From assembly GCF_024713975.1 (NCBI RefSeq), contig NC_091114.1, positions 11,814,001 through 11,878,000 of the forward strand: a stretch of 64,000 nucleotides of DNA. Reading direction: 5' to 3'. This document shows positions 36,001 through 48,770 of the stretch, piece after piece (the first letter of the stretch is position 1; each line of letters starts with the position of its first letter). Below the pieces are notes generated by a model. That model made no database searches. It saw only the letters and a program-made list of their open reading frames with translations, and was not told the DNA's origin. The position numbers and the translations under genes are program-made. The DNA comes from Paralichthys olivaceus (Eukaryota; Chordata; Actinopteri; Pleuronectiformes; Paralichthyidae).

Positions 36001-39000
36001 GTAGAGGGTGCATGGGAGGAGTGGGTGGTGGCAGAAGAGGAGGCGGGGTTGCGCTGGCTGTGCTTGCAGGAAGCATCAGGCCGCCAGCAGGAAGAGTCAG
36101 CATGGTGGGAATGGGAGGAGGGGCTAGCGTGGGAGTTGTAGGAGCCTCCTCCATGATGATGTCTGTGATACATAGGAAGCAGCATACGATGGGGTGTTAG
36201 AGGTTCTGTAACTTTTTAGAAGAAGGAATATTAAATTCTTCCGCTTAAAACCGGAAAGTTAAAGTCAACAATAAAAAGCTTCAACACTTTGACCTGGTCT
36301 GGAATGACTTGCAGCTAAGAAACAGACAGTATTAGATAAACTACTGTGTTAGTAAAAGGACTCTTGTGTACTTAGGCTACTGAGGTTTAACTTGATATTA
36401 GTGTTTTAACATGATCCAGTTGAAAGAAAGAGGAAACTGTAGAGGATGTGTTTGAGATAAAAACTGATTAGACAAAAAGAGACAATCACAAGATAATTGA
36501 AAGAAAATATGCAAACAGTATCACAGTGTATTACAGCTTAACATTAATACTTCATGGAATTGCCTTGAAGCATATCGAAGTCCTTTTAAATTCAGAAAGA
36601 GACATGCAAAAAGCCTCCATACAAACCTGCTGAAAAACAAACTACAGCGAACAGAAGAGTGTTGATGATGCCCACCTGACTCGGGAGGCTTCTTGTCTCC
36701 CACATGCACGATGGTGCTGCTGAAGCTACACTGGGACGGGACTGAGGCTACACTCTCTGCCTTTGTGGCCATGGTCAGAGGGGGCAGAGGAGGTGGTTCA
36801 CCTACGAGGTTAACTGAACCACAGACAAAAAATTAGTTAATGTGTTCTGGGCGGACATAGGCACAAGCCTTTTCCTATCGGTAGTTGAAGAAAGTCTGCG
36901 CAAGTGTCCGACAGAAATCAAATAAAAAAATATTTGAAGATGTGAACAAAACATTAAAGTATCAGCATAGAGCATCAACAAAGCTTTGTAGAGCAACAGC
37001 AAAATAAAAAAAGAGGAGCAAATAAAGAAAAAGTCCTGAGGTGAACATATGTTCTGTATTCTTAGGAGTATTTTCTCCACCAACATGAACTGCATTACTG
37101 TGACTTACATAATAACCTGCACAACAACCCACATTGCTTAAGCATTATTATTAAAAAGCACCTTTGTTGTTGCCGCTGGCCTCCTGCTGTTTGTCATCGT
37201 CAGACGAGGAGGAGGCAGTGCAGGAGGAGCCACACTTCCTCTTAACTGTGTTGGGAATGTTGCAACTCTCCAAGTACCTGCACAAAAGCAAACATGTAGT
37301 TGGATGAGTAAAGAGACAAACCTAGAGCTAATGTGTGGAGTCAAGATTTGCACAAACACACACCTTATGATGCTGTCCAGACAGTTGATCTGCTGGTAGG
37401 AGTAGCCTGTTGGCGGCTCCTTCTGTGCGATTGGTGCAGGGATTAAAGCTTTGGGAGGTTTTGTCATGTCGGCGATCAAACCTCTGACTGGGTCGCTTTT
37501 GATGGCTCTGATGTTTGCTATGCCTGGATATAGAACAAAGACGAACAGGAGATGAAAACTTGATATATAGTAATATATATTTACGATTCCTTCTTTATAA
37601 TTGAATTCCCAGTAACAGGCAGGTTTCGCATGTTCTTTCATTTTGTGTGTTTTCCATTGGTCACCACAAAAATTATAAAACCAGAAACGTTAGACAGCAA
37701 ACTAGGAGCGCGCTGAGAGAGTGCATACCTCGGCTAAGGCTAACGCCCTATCTCGCCATGTTGTAGAAAGTGAAAAGAAAATTCCTGGATCCACCTGTTT
37801 TAATATTTCAAGGAAATTGTTTCCGTAGTTTCTAAGTAATCCTGCTGACAGACAGACAAACAGCAGTGAAAACAACCTTCCTTGCAGAGGAAATAATTCA
37901 TACGGTATGATGTCAACATGAGGACGTCAGTTATCCATCCTTTTTACTTTACCTGCACTGGGGTTCTTTCTGGGTGGCGGACGATTACGGGACTCGATGA
38001 AAACCTGCTGTCCGCTCGTCTTGACCATGTGAACGTCTTTGCAGATCTGCTGGAACGTCATCTGGAGAAAATCATAGCATCAGACGTGGTTAACTGTGTG
38101 CTGCCTGACATCGGCATGGGCGTTCAGCTTAATTGACATTTTCCTCATGTTAATTAGACTTTTGAAAGCATGCAAACTGACATTTTAATGGGTTGTAACA
38201 TGACAATGGATAGGACGGAAGTTTTTGCTACAGTGTGTGTTGTATGAGCTCTATCCCCTGACCCTGTGCCTGTGTTGTTGCTTAAACTCACAGGTTTGTG
38301 TAAAGCAATGGTAGCAGCTGCCTTGTCCATGGCGGGGCCATTGCCGTCGCTGGACGAAGTGGCCGAGGCACTATGGTGCTGATGATGTGACCGGTGGGAT
38401 CCCCGCGATCCACTTGACCCAAGCGAACTGTAGCCCTGGGAGCTGCCGCTGTGCACTGGCTGCACCAGGAGCCTGTGGATCTGCTCACTCAGCTGCACGA
38501 TGTCAGGTGTGGTGACCTGGCTCTCGCAGCCCTGGGGCGTGGTGAACACGTCTTCGTTCAGAGGGCTCCTAGAGACAGGAAGAACAGACATTATCCTCTG
38601 TTCATATTACTTAAAAACTATTTCTTTAATCTTTTTTAAATTTGGAAATACTTTCAATTTCAGGCAAGTTAAATAGTAAACTTACGTTCTGACTTTGTGG
38701 CGCCCAACAACGAATGCCACCTTGCGGCTCCAGGGGTTGACAAAGGAAGACCAGCTGGTGTCGATGGTCACATACTCCCCGCTGCGAGCACACATCCTCA
38801 GGGGCGAATGGTCGAACGGCTGCCCTGCGAACTGAAAGACTGAGAAGAGACAAAGCAGCAGATAATCAATGAGAGAGCTGCTCATATTTTAAAACATAGT
38901 GTGTGTGAACGGCTGTTTCAGATTTTCGGTATTGACACTCACTCTTCTCATGTATGGCCACCATTATTGGCCGATCCTCTGGGTGGATGTAGAGCAGGAT

Positions 39001-41743
39001 GGGGGTTCCCACTAAGTCCTGAGGCAGGTAACCCAACAACGGCACTGCCCTGCAAACGCAATATATTAACACAGCATTACACAATGATAACACATCTGTT
39101 ATTGCTCTCAAGCTTTGAACAGATTACTAAGATAAATGTTTATTTGTTTTAATCTTCTTTAATTCCACTTGCCCCCTGAGACTAAAATTGTTTTTTGTTG
39201 ACAGAAATTTTGCAAAAAAAAAATGCAGTGACTGGAAACTTTAATGTTATCATTGATTCATGTTTCGAGTTGCAACAGAAGAACTGACCTCTCATCAACC
39301 TCCTGGAAGAGGCAGCTGGGAGTGTGACTGGTTGTGAAGATCCTCTTGTCTGGTGGGATACGAGGAGCTGGACGACACAGAACACATATACAACAGTTCA
39401 GAAGAATGTTTCAAGTATCTACAGCAGAGGTGAAAATAGGTGTAACTGGGAAATTCCAAAGGGTCTCTATCTGCTTCAAAAAACAATACGGTATAGTATT
39501 AAATACCCTCATATCCGGAGTGGACCCTCTCTGCAATAAGCAGGCAACAGGGCTGTGGCTCAGCAGTGTCAGAGTCTTGAAGAGTCAGCTGGTACGGCGT
39601 GAGGCGGAATGGGTAGTAGCGCATCTCGCTGCCCTGCACCCGGTTAGCACGGATCCGACAGAACATGGACTTCTCCTGAGTGCAATCGGGGGGAGGAGAT
39701 ACTGGAAGGAAAGAGGATGTGAAAGTCAGTACAGGAAAATGTACCATTACATTCAGTTAAGCTCTACAAAAATCTTCCTGGATATATCTCATCCACACCA
39801 AATCTTCCCATTTATTGACCCTTTCCCAATTTCCCCTTGTCTCAGCTCACCAGATCCGATGCAGGAGGCCCAGGAAGGTAGACGGCAGGGTGCTGTGCCG
39901 CTGTAGAAAGTGCTGACATCCTGTGGGGCCAAAAGCTCAGAGAACATAGTCCCCTGAAGACAATCGGACTTACAGCGCAGCAGTGACGACCCCTGGGGGG
40001 ATACGTACACAACCTTCCCTGACAAGAATGACACGGCCATGGAGAACGTGTCCTGGAAAAAAAAACAGAAGGATAAAGGAATTTAGAAAGACGTGCTTTA
40101 ACCAACAATCTGTCGATTAAATATTTCTTTGGGCACAGTGGGTATTTGGCAGCTTAGTAGTGAAATAGATTCTATTGCTGAATAAACAAAGTGTGAAGAA
40201 GTGTGTGCTCGTGAACATGAGCCAAGTTCAACTGAGAAAATAAGGTTTTCAAAAGCTGTTAACTGTGTGTATTAAATGTTTGCTTAATTCAAACAAGTGC
40301 ATCAGTTGGACTGGATTTCAAAGCTCTCAATCTTTATAACCTGTAACTGTGCACCTTCTTTATTCATTATTAAAAGGAAAAGAACATCAAATATTGTCAA
40401 GATTTTCTGTGAGTGAGTTGTAAATGAAATCCATTATTTTTGAAAAATGTGAAAGGAACATATTGCTAGCAGAAAGAAAATGGGTTTCTGAAAGAGTTTT
40501 TAAGACCATAATGAATGAAATGTAACTAAACCAGTTACAATTCATACCTGGTGGCAGAAGAAGGTATGAAGAGTTATAAAGTTATGAAGCATTTTAGAAA
40601 AAACTTACAGTGTTTTTGAGGGTGTATTCTGAGGTGATGTTATCAAGCTCCTCGATTGTGAAGGTAGACAAGTCCAGACTGCAGCCGTGACACTCCTCCA
40701 CACTCCACTGGTGGTAGTACTCCCGGTTTGCTGCAAAAAATGAATACGCGTTAAATTGAGATTTGAATATAACAAAAAGCTCAAAGACACTAAATACGTC
40801 AACTAAAGGGGCAGGGGCTTGAAATCCATCGCTTCACAGAAACACATGCACTTCCTCTTTCTTGGGCAGAGAAGAGGAAACCTACAGCAACAGATGCTCA
40901 CCTCTGACTTGTCGGACACACTGAAGTGCGTATTTGAGTGCATTTAGAGTGCTGGAGTGACCCTTTGACTTTCGCTCAGATGGCAGACGGAGCTTCAGCT
41001 CCTTGATGGCCTTCATTAGCTCTTTCTGGGTCTGGGCCCTCGCTGACTGGTCGCTGCTGCAGCCGGAGGTGCTGTAGGCCACGGAGCAACTGGGAGGTGA
41101 CAGGCTCTGGGAGTTGGAGCTGGAGAAAAAGAGGAATGAACATTTTATCAGACAGAAAAGGTGCTGGGTATGTCTATGTCACTTCCTGCCTCTGTCTGCT
41201 CCACCTCTCGCCTGAATAATGCAGAGGATTAGTTGCTGTTGTGAACGTGTCTATGAAGAGAACCTCCCACTGTGTTGTGTGGAAGGCAAACTCTAGGTAA
41301 ACTCCATAAGTTTTAATTCCTATCTCCTCTTACCTCTTGTTGCTCTCTGTCATCTCCAGCATCATGCCTGAGTCCTTGCCATTCGACGAGCTGTGGGAGC
41401 TGCGCGTGGACTGGCGCCCACGTGAGCCGCTCTCCCTCCCGCCTTCGCTTTCCCGCTCCCCAGAGTCGTTACCACTGGAGAGGCCATCCATATCATCCGA
41501 GTTGGGACCCCTCTGGTCTCTGGATGAACCTCCGGATCCTGACCCTCCACTGGGAGATGAGCCTCCACTGGCTCCGCTCCCTTGCACTTGGGTGGTGACA
41601 TTGGGACTGGGCTGACCACCACTGCTTTTCAGAGAGTTAAACCCTTCTGACTCTGCCTCCAGGTCATTGTCTTTCCCGTTAGCCCTTGCCACTCGCCCCC
41701 GAGTGATGCTGCTGGGCATTGATTTAGAGTTGTCATAACTCAT
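33014..41743 (-). CDS. per1: Period circadian protein homolog 1
   Basis: Nineteen coding exons (minus strand): 41743-41334, 41119-40902, 40730-40609, 40052-39851, 39701-39507, 39367-39289, 39049-38943, 38839-38686, 38568-38292, 38061-37953, 37523-37364, 37277-37162, 36813-36676, 36162-35776, 35510-34708, 34603-34417, 34189-33976, 33708-33558 and 33298-33014; 1437 residues. In order: Ser/Gly-rich N-terminus, HLH-like segment ([18 protein letters not shown]), PAS-A ([23 protein letters not shown]), PAS-B ([24 protein letters not shown]), PAC ([20 protein letters not shown]), casein-kinase-1 site ([19 protein letters not shown]), basic KRKC, the phospho-switch SxxSxxSxxS ([10 protein letters not shown]), Pro-rich region, and the CRY-binding region ([27 protein letters not shown]). 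Detail matches PER1 better than PER2 or PER3. PER with CRY represses CLOCK:BMAL1. Exon 8 uses the upstream of two nearby acceptors, giving [11 protein letters not shown]. Fish per1a and per1b were not separated. Confidence 0.95.
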
Positions 41744-41786
41744 ACTAGAGTAGGATGAGGCTGGTGCAGCTTGATTAAGGTTTCAG
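41744..41786 (-). other. per1: per1 5' untranslated part of the first coding exon
   Basis: The acceptor TTCTCAG (minus strand) ends at 41787, leaving 43 untranslated bases before ATGAGTTATG. The frame upstream of this ATG stays open to the acceptor but has no other Met. Confidence 0.6.
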
Positions 41787-43736
41787 CTGAGAAGTCACGA
41801 ACAACTTAAATTATTATTTAAGTGGGACTGTGTATCCACAGATAGATCATAGTGGTAGGATGTTAATTTAAAGAACTATGGAGAGAAATTCATGTCAAAT
41901 CCTGACAAAAAATTTTTAAATGTAAGAGTTTTGGGCCTCAAGCCCTTTGAGAGGGGTTTTGGAAATGGCAGCAAAACCTTCCAAATGACCAAAAAGACAG
42001 AAATGTATCTTTTTGTGTCTTGGTGTCACTCAAAGTAGAGAAGACAACAGATGAATTCCTTGTTATGAAACAGCCTTGGCACAAGTGCTCCGACAGATGG
42101 GTCGAGAGATTGTGAGGGAGAGTGAGAAAAACAGCTCTTGGTGAGAGCAAAAAAAATTATCCTCGCTCTGTGTCTTGTCTTCTCGCCTCTTCGGAGATGT
42201 GTTGCTCTTGGTGCTGAAGGCCACCTGAGATGAAAAATGGAGAAGCAGACAGAGGGAGAGAGAAATAGGAATATATTAGCTGCAAGATTACAAAATGCTT
42301 GCTATGGCCTTGCCAGTATACATGCATCTCAAGGATTTAGGCTATGTAAAGAGAGAAAAATAAACGCTTATTATCAGTTTATCGAGTCGGCCTTCATGTA
42401 AGATTAAAATATGGCCATGAGATGTTTTTCCCTGCCTCATGGTGCAGACTCTATATTTGTCAGGATTTAAGTATGTCTGGTTGTTAGCCTTATACCTGGA
42501 TTATCAAGAAAAAAGATCATCACCTCATCTTGAGTACATAATGAAATCTCCTATCTGCACGCAGCAAGTGCGTATGTGTGCATCTGAATATAGAAGCACA
42601 GGACTAATGCTCAATTACAAGGGACATTTGTTAGTTGCCACAGCTTAGTCCCCCTTTACCCAGAGAACAGTCAAAACAAACAGAACACCAGGACCAGGGT
42701 ATAAAGCTTAACATGAGAGGGCTGCTATAAATTAGGGTTTGTTTGTGAATAGTATCTTGCAGTATATATCTGTCCACCATCTACGCAAGTAAAAGTCTAG
42801 TGCTATTTATTCCTTGGGTAAGAAAGACACCCCATAATCCTTTAAGCCCTACAGACGCACAAGACAACACAGACCGATCCTCAGTCGTCAATCCTTTCAA
42901 CTTTTATACACAAAGCTGTCCCACAAACCCCCTAGCAGGTGTGCTGTGATGCTTTTGATGCAGAACCTATTCAGGACAGGTTTAAGTATGTGCCTCACAG
43001 TTCGGACATGCCTCAGCTTCCTGTCATGACGCAGCAACCAGATAAAGGCTGAGTGGACAGGTTCAGAGCTGCCGTCACCAGCTGGAGGTTGCTTATTAGT
43101 CCTGACAGGTGGATAACAAGTATGGATGGCTAATGACAAATGTAACTCATGACACAGACGTGATTAAAACAACCGTAATAACTCTGCAACGGAAACGTGG
43201 GGATCAACTGCAGGGATTTGAAGTGGGACAAATTCATGTGATGCTGTATCAATGTGACCAAGGTGCCTCCTCTCTGGCCACGAAAATGCTAATCAGCATT
43301 ATGTTTTGTTGGATGGATGATGATCACTTGCACATGGTAAACCGTGTGCACGCTGCAGCCCAACTGGGCGGGGGAAGGAGCAATTATGACATAAATATGC
43401 AGGCAGGGTGTGAGTGGGCGCTGTGTCAGGCTGGTAGCCATGCATACTTCGAAGGATGATGGCAACGGCATACAATGGTGGATGGAGGTGGTGTTTGATG
43501 GAGGTGGTGGTGAAGTGGCCCAACCACCCACTTGCTAAGGCAACTGTAGAGTTGTGTATGTGCTTGGAATGAGGGGTGTCCCCTCCCTTAAATTCAATCC
43601 ATGTGCTGTAACACTGCTGCAGCAAATCCTTGTGTACAGACACAACCGTCCTACTCACAGTCCCACTCACCGACACCAATTTTAAAGTTTCCTCTTCACC
43701 AAACCTGCCTGTGTTTCGACTGTAGAAGGAAAGTGG

Positions 43737-43862
43737 AGCGCCAGGCAGAAACTCCCACGGACATTGAGTGAACATGAGAACACCCCACAGCAAGGGTCCA
43801 CACAGGGTGAACCAATGACTGTGAGCTGCAAGGCAAACCACTGAGCCACTGTGCTGCCCACC
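43737..43862 (-). mobile_element. Degraded tRNA-derived SINE
   Basis: On the minus strand the sequence begins GGTGGGCAGCACAGTGGCTC, continues with a GGTTCACCC B-box-like segment, then TGTGGACCCTTGCTGTGGGG and TGTTCTCATGTTC. This is the order of the common fish SINE whose consensus opens GGCGGCACGGTGGCTCAGTGG and continues into TGTGTGGAGTTTGCATGTTC. Many substitutions are present. Confidence 0.6.
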
Positions 43863-43984
43863 TACTTGAATTATTCACAGGAAATGCACTCAGTGGGACC
43901 AACCTGTGATTATGAAAGACAGTGTCTATCTTAGTGTGGGAAAGAATATCTAACATGGCTCGCTGACTATAGCGTGGTCAATGT

Positions 43985-44050
43985 CAGAGGGCCTCTGAGG
44001 CCGAATGGCTACAGGCATGACAACGTTCATGGTTCGAAACTGGCCTGGGA
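43985..44050 (+). repeat. tRNA-like element, possibly a SINE head
   Basis: Contains GAGGCCGAATGGCTACAGGC and GGTTCGAAACTGGCC, resembling A and B boxes of a pol III promoter. It does not fold as a full cloverleaf by eye. Confidence 0.3.
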
Positions 44051-44104
44051 TTGTTCCTGCATTTCTGTCGTTGTAAAGATGTGACTACATGGTAGCTCCC
44101 AAAA

Positions 44105-44310
44105 AGTGACCTGATGACTGGCTGCTGGGTTTGTCATAAATCCTGCCTCCTCCATCTTAGCGTATAGGACACGGACCAAACTAAAAAGTCAAAGGACAGG
44201 TTAAATCCATGTTTCTCAAAGATGGTTTGTCATTTTAATAGTACTGAACACACTGATTTTGTTCACGTGTTAATTTTCCTGATAAATTTGGTTTCAATTA
44301 GTTATTTGAT
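44105..44310 (+). repeat. Interspersed repeat copy
   Basis: GGCTGCTGGGTTTGTCATAAATCCTGCCTCCTCCATCTTAG, then a GGACAC block, then TTTGGTTTCAATTAGTTATTTGATG, parallels the copy at 61735-61860 in the same order. Confidence 0.5.
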
Positions 44311-45164
44311 GGAAGTAAAATGAGTGAAAGCTCATTAGTGATTAAACTAATGTTTGAAATCAACAAAAGCATCTCTGTGGTTGGAAACGATATGCAGGAG
44401 ACAGACTCCAGTGAATTCGGTGAAGTCATTATTGTTCACTGGGCTCTGCTCCAACAGTTGGCCACAAATCAGCCCACTATGATTGGTAATGAGAGTCAAG
44501 TGTTCATCTGATAGAAGTACGAAGACAAGGCAGTGAATTATGACATAAAGTAAATGTAATTACAGCGTAATAATCAATGTCAATCAATGAATATCACGTC
44601 TGACAAAGGTCCACTAAGATCTCAAGTATGTGGATGCTTATTTGCCTCATTCATTTTTCTGAACGGTCCAGCACCTCAGGAAAGCTGAATACTGGATGAG
44701 CAATGTGCTTTTTCCCTATTTCCCCATTAGAATCTTAAAAAAGTTATGATTAGCTGATCAACAGATAAAACATTTTTAAAGGAATAAATGCAACATTTCA
44801 CTGGATGTACTTCAGGTCAGTTTTCTTGGTTTTTTACATTTTGTGTTTTGGAAAGCAGAGCAGACAAATTTGCAGAGTTGTGATAATTATAATCACAAAT
44901 GTTGTGTTGCTTTAAGACTAAATGAATAATAGATTTACTCAGAGAGTAGTCAGCAGTTTTAACAGTAATGGAAATCAACATTGTTGCAGCCCACAACTAA
45001 GCAGCTTTAAATTTCGTGTGAATAACCAGCGACTTCCAGAAACGTTTCCTCATTGCATGAACACGAAAGTACAGCATGCAGGACACTGTGTTACATGAAA
45101 CACAACGTGTAACACAGGCGCAGCGTGTGCATCATCACGATAAAGACAAAAAGGCGACAGTCAC

Positions 45165-45380
45165 CTGGAATTTACTCAAGGAAGCATGACTGTTCCCTGC
45201 TGCGACGTGCGAGCTGCAGGAAGGTGTGGCGCGACATCGACGAGTCTATAAAATCTTCCGGCGAAACAATGAAGAGATAAAAACAAACTAGCGCTGCTGT
45301 GATTCTCTGATCCGTGGACGCGCCCTGCACGATGTTCTCACCGTCGGGCTCGCTCTCAGCTCCGCCCACGCGCTGCTCTG
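45165..45380 (-). other. per1: Candidate per1 5' non-coding exon (proximal promoter)
   Basis: On the minus strand the sequence ends TAAATTCCAG at 45165 followed by GTGACTGT. The only ATG near its end is followed within two codons by TGA, so it would be untranslated. It lies downstream of a CpG-rich stretch with a CACGTG E-box. The 5' end is a guess. Confidence 0.4.
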
Positions 45381-45480
45381 CTGTGTACTCGCTGCACGTG
45401 TACGCGGCGGTGCTTTCCGCACGCCTCGCCGGCCGCTGATTGGTCGCCGGGCTGGACTAATGAGAGGGCTCAGCACGCAG
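45381..45480 (-). promoter_or_regulatory. per1: Proximal per1 promoter with E-box and CCAAT box
   Basis: CpG-rich. CACGTG lies at 45395-45400, and CCAAT on the minus strand at 45443-45439 in GGCGACCAATCAGCGG context. Upstream (to about 45600) the GC-rich character continues around a 34-base G run. CACGTG is the CLOCK:BMAL1 target used in per gene feedback (known biology); its use here is inferred. Confidence 0.5.
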
Positions 45481-45493
45481 AGAGAGAGAGAGA

Positions 45494-45495
<2 letters not shown>

Positions 45496-45529
<34 letters not shown>
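45496..45529. repeat. Poly-G run of 34 bases
   Basis: Preceded by an (AG)n tract from 45481. On the minus strand this is poly-C followed by (CT)n. Length may be uncertain in the assembly. Confidence 0.9.
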
Positions 45530-45539
45530 CGGCTCTCAG

Positions 45540-48500
45540 AAGCTGGTCTCAGCTCCGCCTCGGGCCGTGACTGGTTCAATATGTGGGGCGGTGCAGCTGA
45601 TTCACGATCAGCCACCGTGCAGCACCCAGCTTTGAACATCTTGTACATTTGTGAGACACGCGATTACAGCGAGTGCGGTGAGAATACAATACAACACGAC
45701 GAGACCACATGACTTGTTAAGGCAACATTACAACCTCCTGTGCTATTTTTAGACAAACATAAAATAGTAACACTGAAATCTGAGACTATATCATTGAAAC
45801 AGCACCTGGTGTTTTTTTGATGTGATTACTGTTAAAAAAAATAATTTAGAAAAATGTAAATCTCCCTGTTAAATGTTTTTTTTGTGCTAGTTTTTCATAG
45901 ATCATTTAGCCCTGTAAGGCAAATTGTAATGTGTGTACAAATCAGCACATCCCAAATAACTGGGAAAAGTTTCAGATCCTTTACCTGCTAATATCCACTA
46001 CATGCCAAGCCCTAACGATGCATCAGCAAGTTTGGGACTGTTTGTCTCTGCCATTAGAGGTGATGGAGCAATTAGAAAACACAAAACATGAGCAAAAACA
46101 CAAAGTACAACAACACTGCCTCTGCCATGGTTGAAAGTTCAATTCCCACTGATGTCATTCAGACTTGGGGGCCTCTGATCAATTCTTCCAACTGCCAGAT
46201 GGGCTGATTAAAAGCCCAGCAGATTAATAAACCAGGTTAGTTAAAAATGAAGTGAAGTCAGGAGTGGTTGTGGCAAAGCCTCATATGCACATGAATCAAA
46301 GCTGAAGCACGTTAAACATCATCCAATTTGTAGAAACCAACATGCCAGAAAAGGTCAAAGCATTTTAATGAGGTATAAACTGAGTCCTTTCCAATTATTT
46401 CTACCATCTGGATTTACTGGATTTATGTCTTTCAGCAGATACTTAGCAGACGTTTCAAACTTATTTTCATGTTGGCGTTCTTCCACAACATCTGCCAGCA
46501 GTCTCTATGTCACTGTACCACACAGTTTTTTAACTGGGTAAGCAGCTAATCTATTCATCTCCTGGGGTGTTGTCAGCTGATGTTCATGGTTTTGGCTGTA
46601 ACTACCTAACCTCAAACAAAGTTTAGGATGTTGTGTGTCATAATGGTACAGGAAGAACCCACTACATTAGAATGTTTGTCAGACGAGTGGGAATAACCCA
46701 CCTGTAACCTTCCTGTTTTCAAGCATTTCAAACATGTGGTATGTTTTCCCCAGTCATTTGTTTCTGTAAACATATTTAGTTACAGAGACAAAGAGAAATA
46801 TTGAAGGGGCATGATTGACGCTACAAACCTAAAGTTGCTCACATATCTTTTTGAGCATTAATACAGCAGCAAAACAAATAGCAATTGAATGTGTGACGGC
46901 CTCTTGGCCTCTGACCTACTTTGTGTTCAGTTTTTTCAAGTCTAAAGTTGTTTAATTGTCTCAGAGCATGTCAAACACCATCAATGATTATCATCCCCAC
47001 ATCTCTTTCTGTCCCTCTTAGCATAAAGTTAATTTTAGAATTAATTCATCTAAATCCAAACTATGCCCCGTTGGTAAATCACTGGGTCTCTCTTTAAAGC
47101 ATCACTGCGAGGTAAACTATTTACTACTATTTACTTTTATCAGTCCCCACACATTTGATTAAATGGTTAAAACATGGAGTGCACCGTCCCTGCCTGCCAT
47201 CACACCTCTACTGACACACATACAAAATGAATGGTACTGGTGTCAAGGATGTTTGGCTTATTCATACACTGGAAGTGTCACCTTCATGATGCCCACTTAC
47301 ACGATGGGCACACATTGGGTGGTGGAGAGTTTCTGATTTCTGTTTACAGCTTGGTCAACTTGCCTTTGCAAACTTTTAGAATATTCATGTACAGCTGTTT
47401 TGCACACTCAGGCGCTCAACAGTGTGAAATACTCTCAAGAACCTGTAGGGCTACATCAGCGCAGATTGAGCTTCTGTGGTCTGTTAGTGATGCCCCATGC
47501 TGTGTGGGTGCATCAACAGAATAAAAAAATCTGTAATGATGCCTGCTCATCCTTTCACACATCAGGAACACAGGAGCACAGTTAAAATAATGTTTCAAAC
47601 ACTTGATGAAACAGTCAATTTTTTGTGAGTAATAAATAATCAATAAATCCAAAATAAATGCTGAACACTAAAACAAGAAAACGTTCTTTCTGATAAAGAA
47701 AATAATAAGCTAGAGAGTCAAACTATGTCATTTCGAATTTCTTCCTAATCAATCATTTATGCACCGTTCTTTCAAATAACACCCACACGTATGCAGTTTA
47801 CATTCACTAACATGCCCATGCATGCATTCTGCAGTGTGTGGTGGAGGAGGAGCTACTTTCAATATATAGTATGATTGTTGTAATGAAGACACAACAAAAA
47901 TAAACATCGGTAATTCCAGCCAATAAAACAATAAGAAATACAAGGGACAGAAGTTAAGTGTCATTCAAACACCTGATGTTGCTTCAGAGGCAGAAATCAA
48001 AGCCGTGAGGAATAACTAAGTAATAAAGTAATAACTCTCATATAGTTAATGAAATAAAGTCTGCGGAACATAAACCTGGTGGTTGAGCGATCACGTTGGC
48101 TCTGATAACAATCGATCATGAACTGATACAGATCGGGTTATTGCTTCACTTACTGTCAGTCACAACAATTATCTGCGTGGGTACAGAAAGAAACAGAACA
48201 GTGTGAACCTTTCACAGGGAACAGGCCTGTCACTCCACATGTCCACACCTTCACCGGCTCGATCCAGCAGAGTCCCGTCGAGTTAATAGAAAGTTCAGAC
48301 ATAAATAAACGCCACAAGTACATTTGACATTGAAAGGCTCGTTAGCTCGCGCTGTTAGCTTATTTTACTGTGAAAAAGCGTAATAAACGTGTTCTCATCC
48401 CGGAGGTGCACGTTTACTCGAACGGTCAAAGCAAAGGGTTAAAACACTTTTACGCATTTCACGTGTGAACAGTTCGCATGTTGGATGTTTTAATAGCAGA

Positions 48501-48630
48501 GTGTAAATTCAAGTTGTTTACCGTGAGTGCGGCAGGCGATCGGTACAGCGAGCAACACAGCTAGCCCGGAGTGACAGCTAACATGCTAACTACACGGTCA
48601 CGACTCAATAGGCGAGCAGAAGGAGGAACT
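45540..48630 (-). other. per1: per1 5' intron (distal part)
   Basis: AT-rich, without recognisable exons or RNA genes. A further CACGTG E-box lies at 48460-48465. It would be an intron for transcripts starting at the distal promoter. Confidence 0.5.
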
Positions 48631-48633
48631 CAC

Positions 48634-48770
48634 CTCGAATGTGTGTTTTTCAGAAAAACGACGCTCGCAGCTTCGTTACTCCACCATGACAGCGTGTGTG
48701 TGAAGTGACAGAAGCGACTCGGACTCGTTGTTGACGGCTCCGCTCTTCGCTCTTTCTTTTCGTCCTCCTC
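48634..48770 (-). other. per1: Candidate per1 first non-coding exon (distal promoter)
   Basis: On the minus strand the sequence ends ACATTCGAG at 48634 followed by the strong donor GTGAGTTCC. It lies at the downstream edge of a CpG island. The 5' boundary was not determined. Confidence 0.5.

Larger units (their letters stand above)
41790..45160 (-). other. per1: per1 5' intron (proximal part)
   Basis: Non-coding. It holds a SINE remnant at 43737-43862, a tRNA-like element near 43985-44050, a repeat at 44105-44310 and a CACGTG at 44264-44269. A weak alternative exon (acceptor TTCATCTCAG on the minus strand near 42226) has no clear donor. Open frames here do not resemble any family. Confidence 0.55.

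Noticed and set aside
38686-38831. per1 exon 8 starting at the downstream acceptor (TTTCAG before TTCGCAGGG)
   Set aside because: Exon 7 ends in phase 1, so this acceptor breaks the frame. The acceptor eight bases upstream restores [11 protein letters not shown], as in other PER proteins.
43299-43841. Minus-strand open frame of 180 residues in the per1 5' intron
   Set aside because: Overlaps the SINE remnant, has no recognisable domain and no flanking splice signals with matching phase.
43985-44050. tRNA gene
   Set aside because: Box-like motifs exist, but no acceptor-stem pairing or clear anticodon loop can be drawn; more likely a SINE head.
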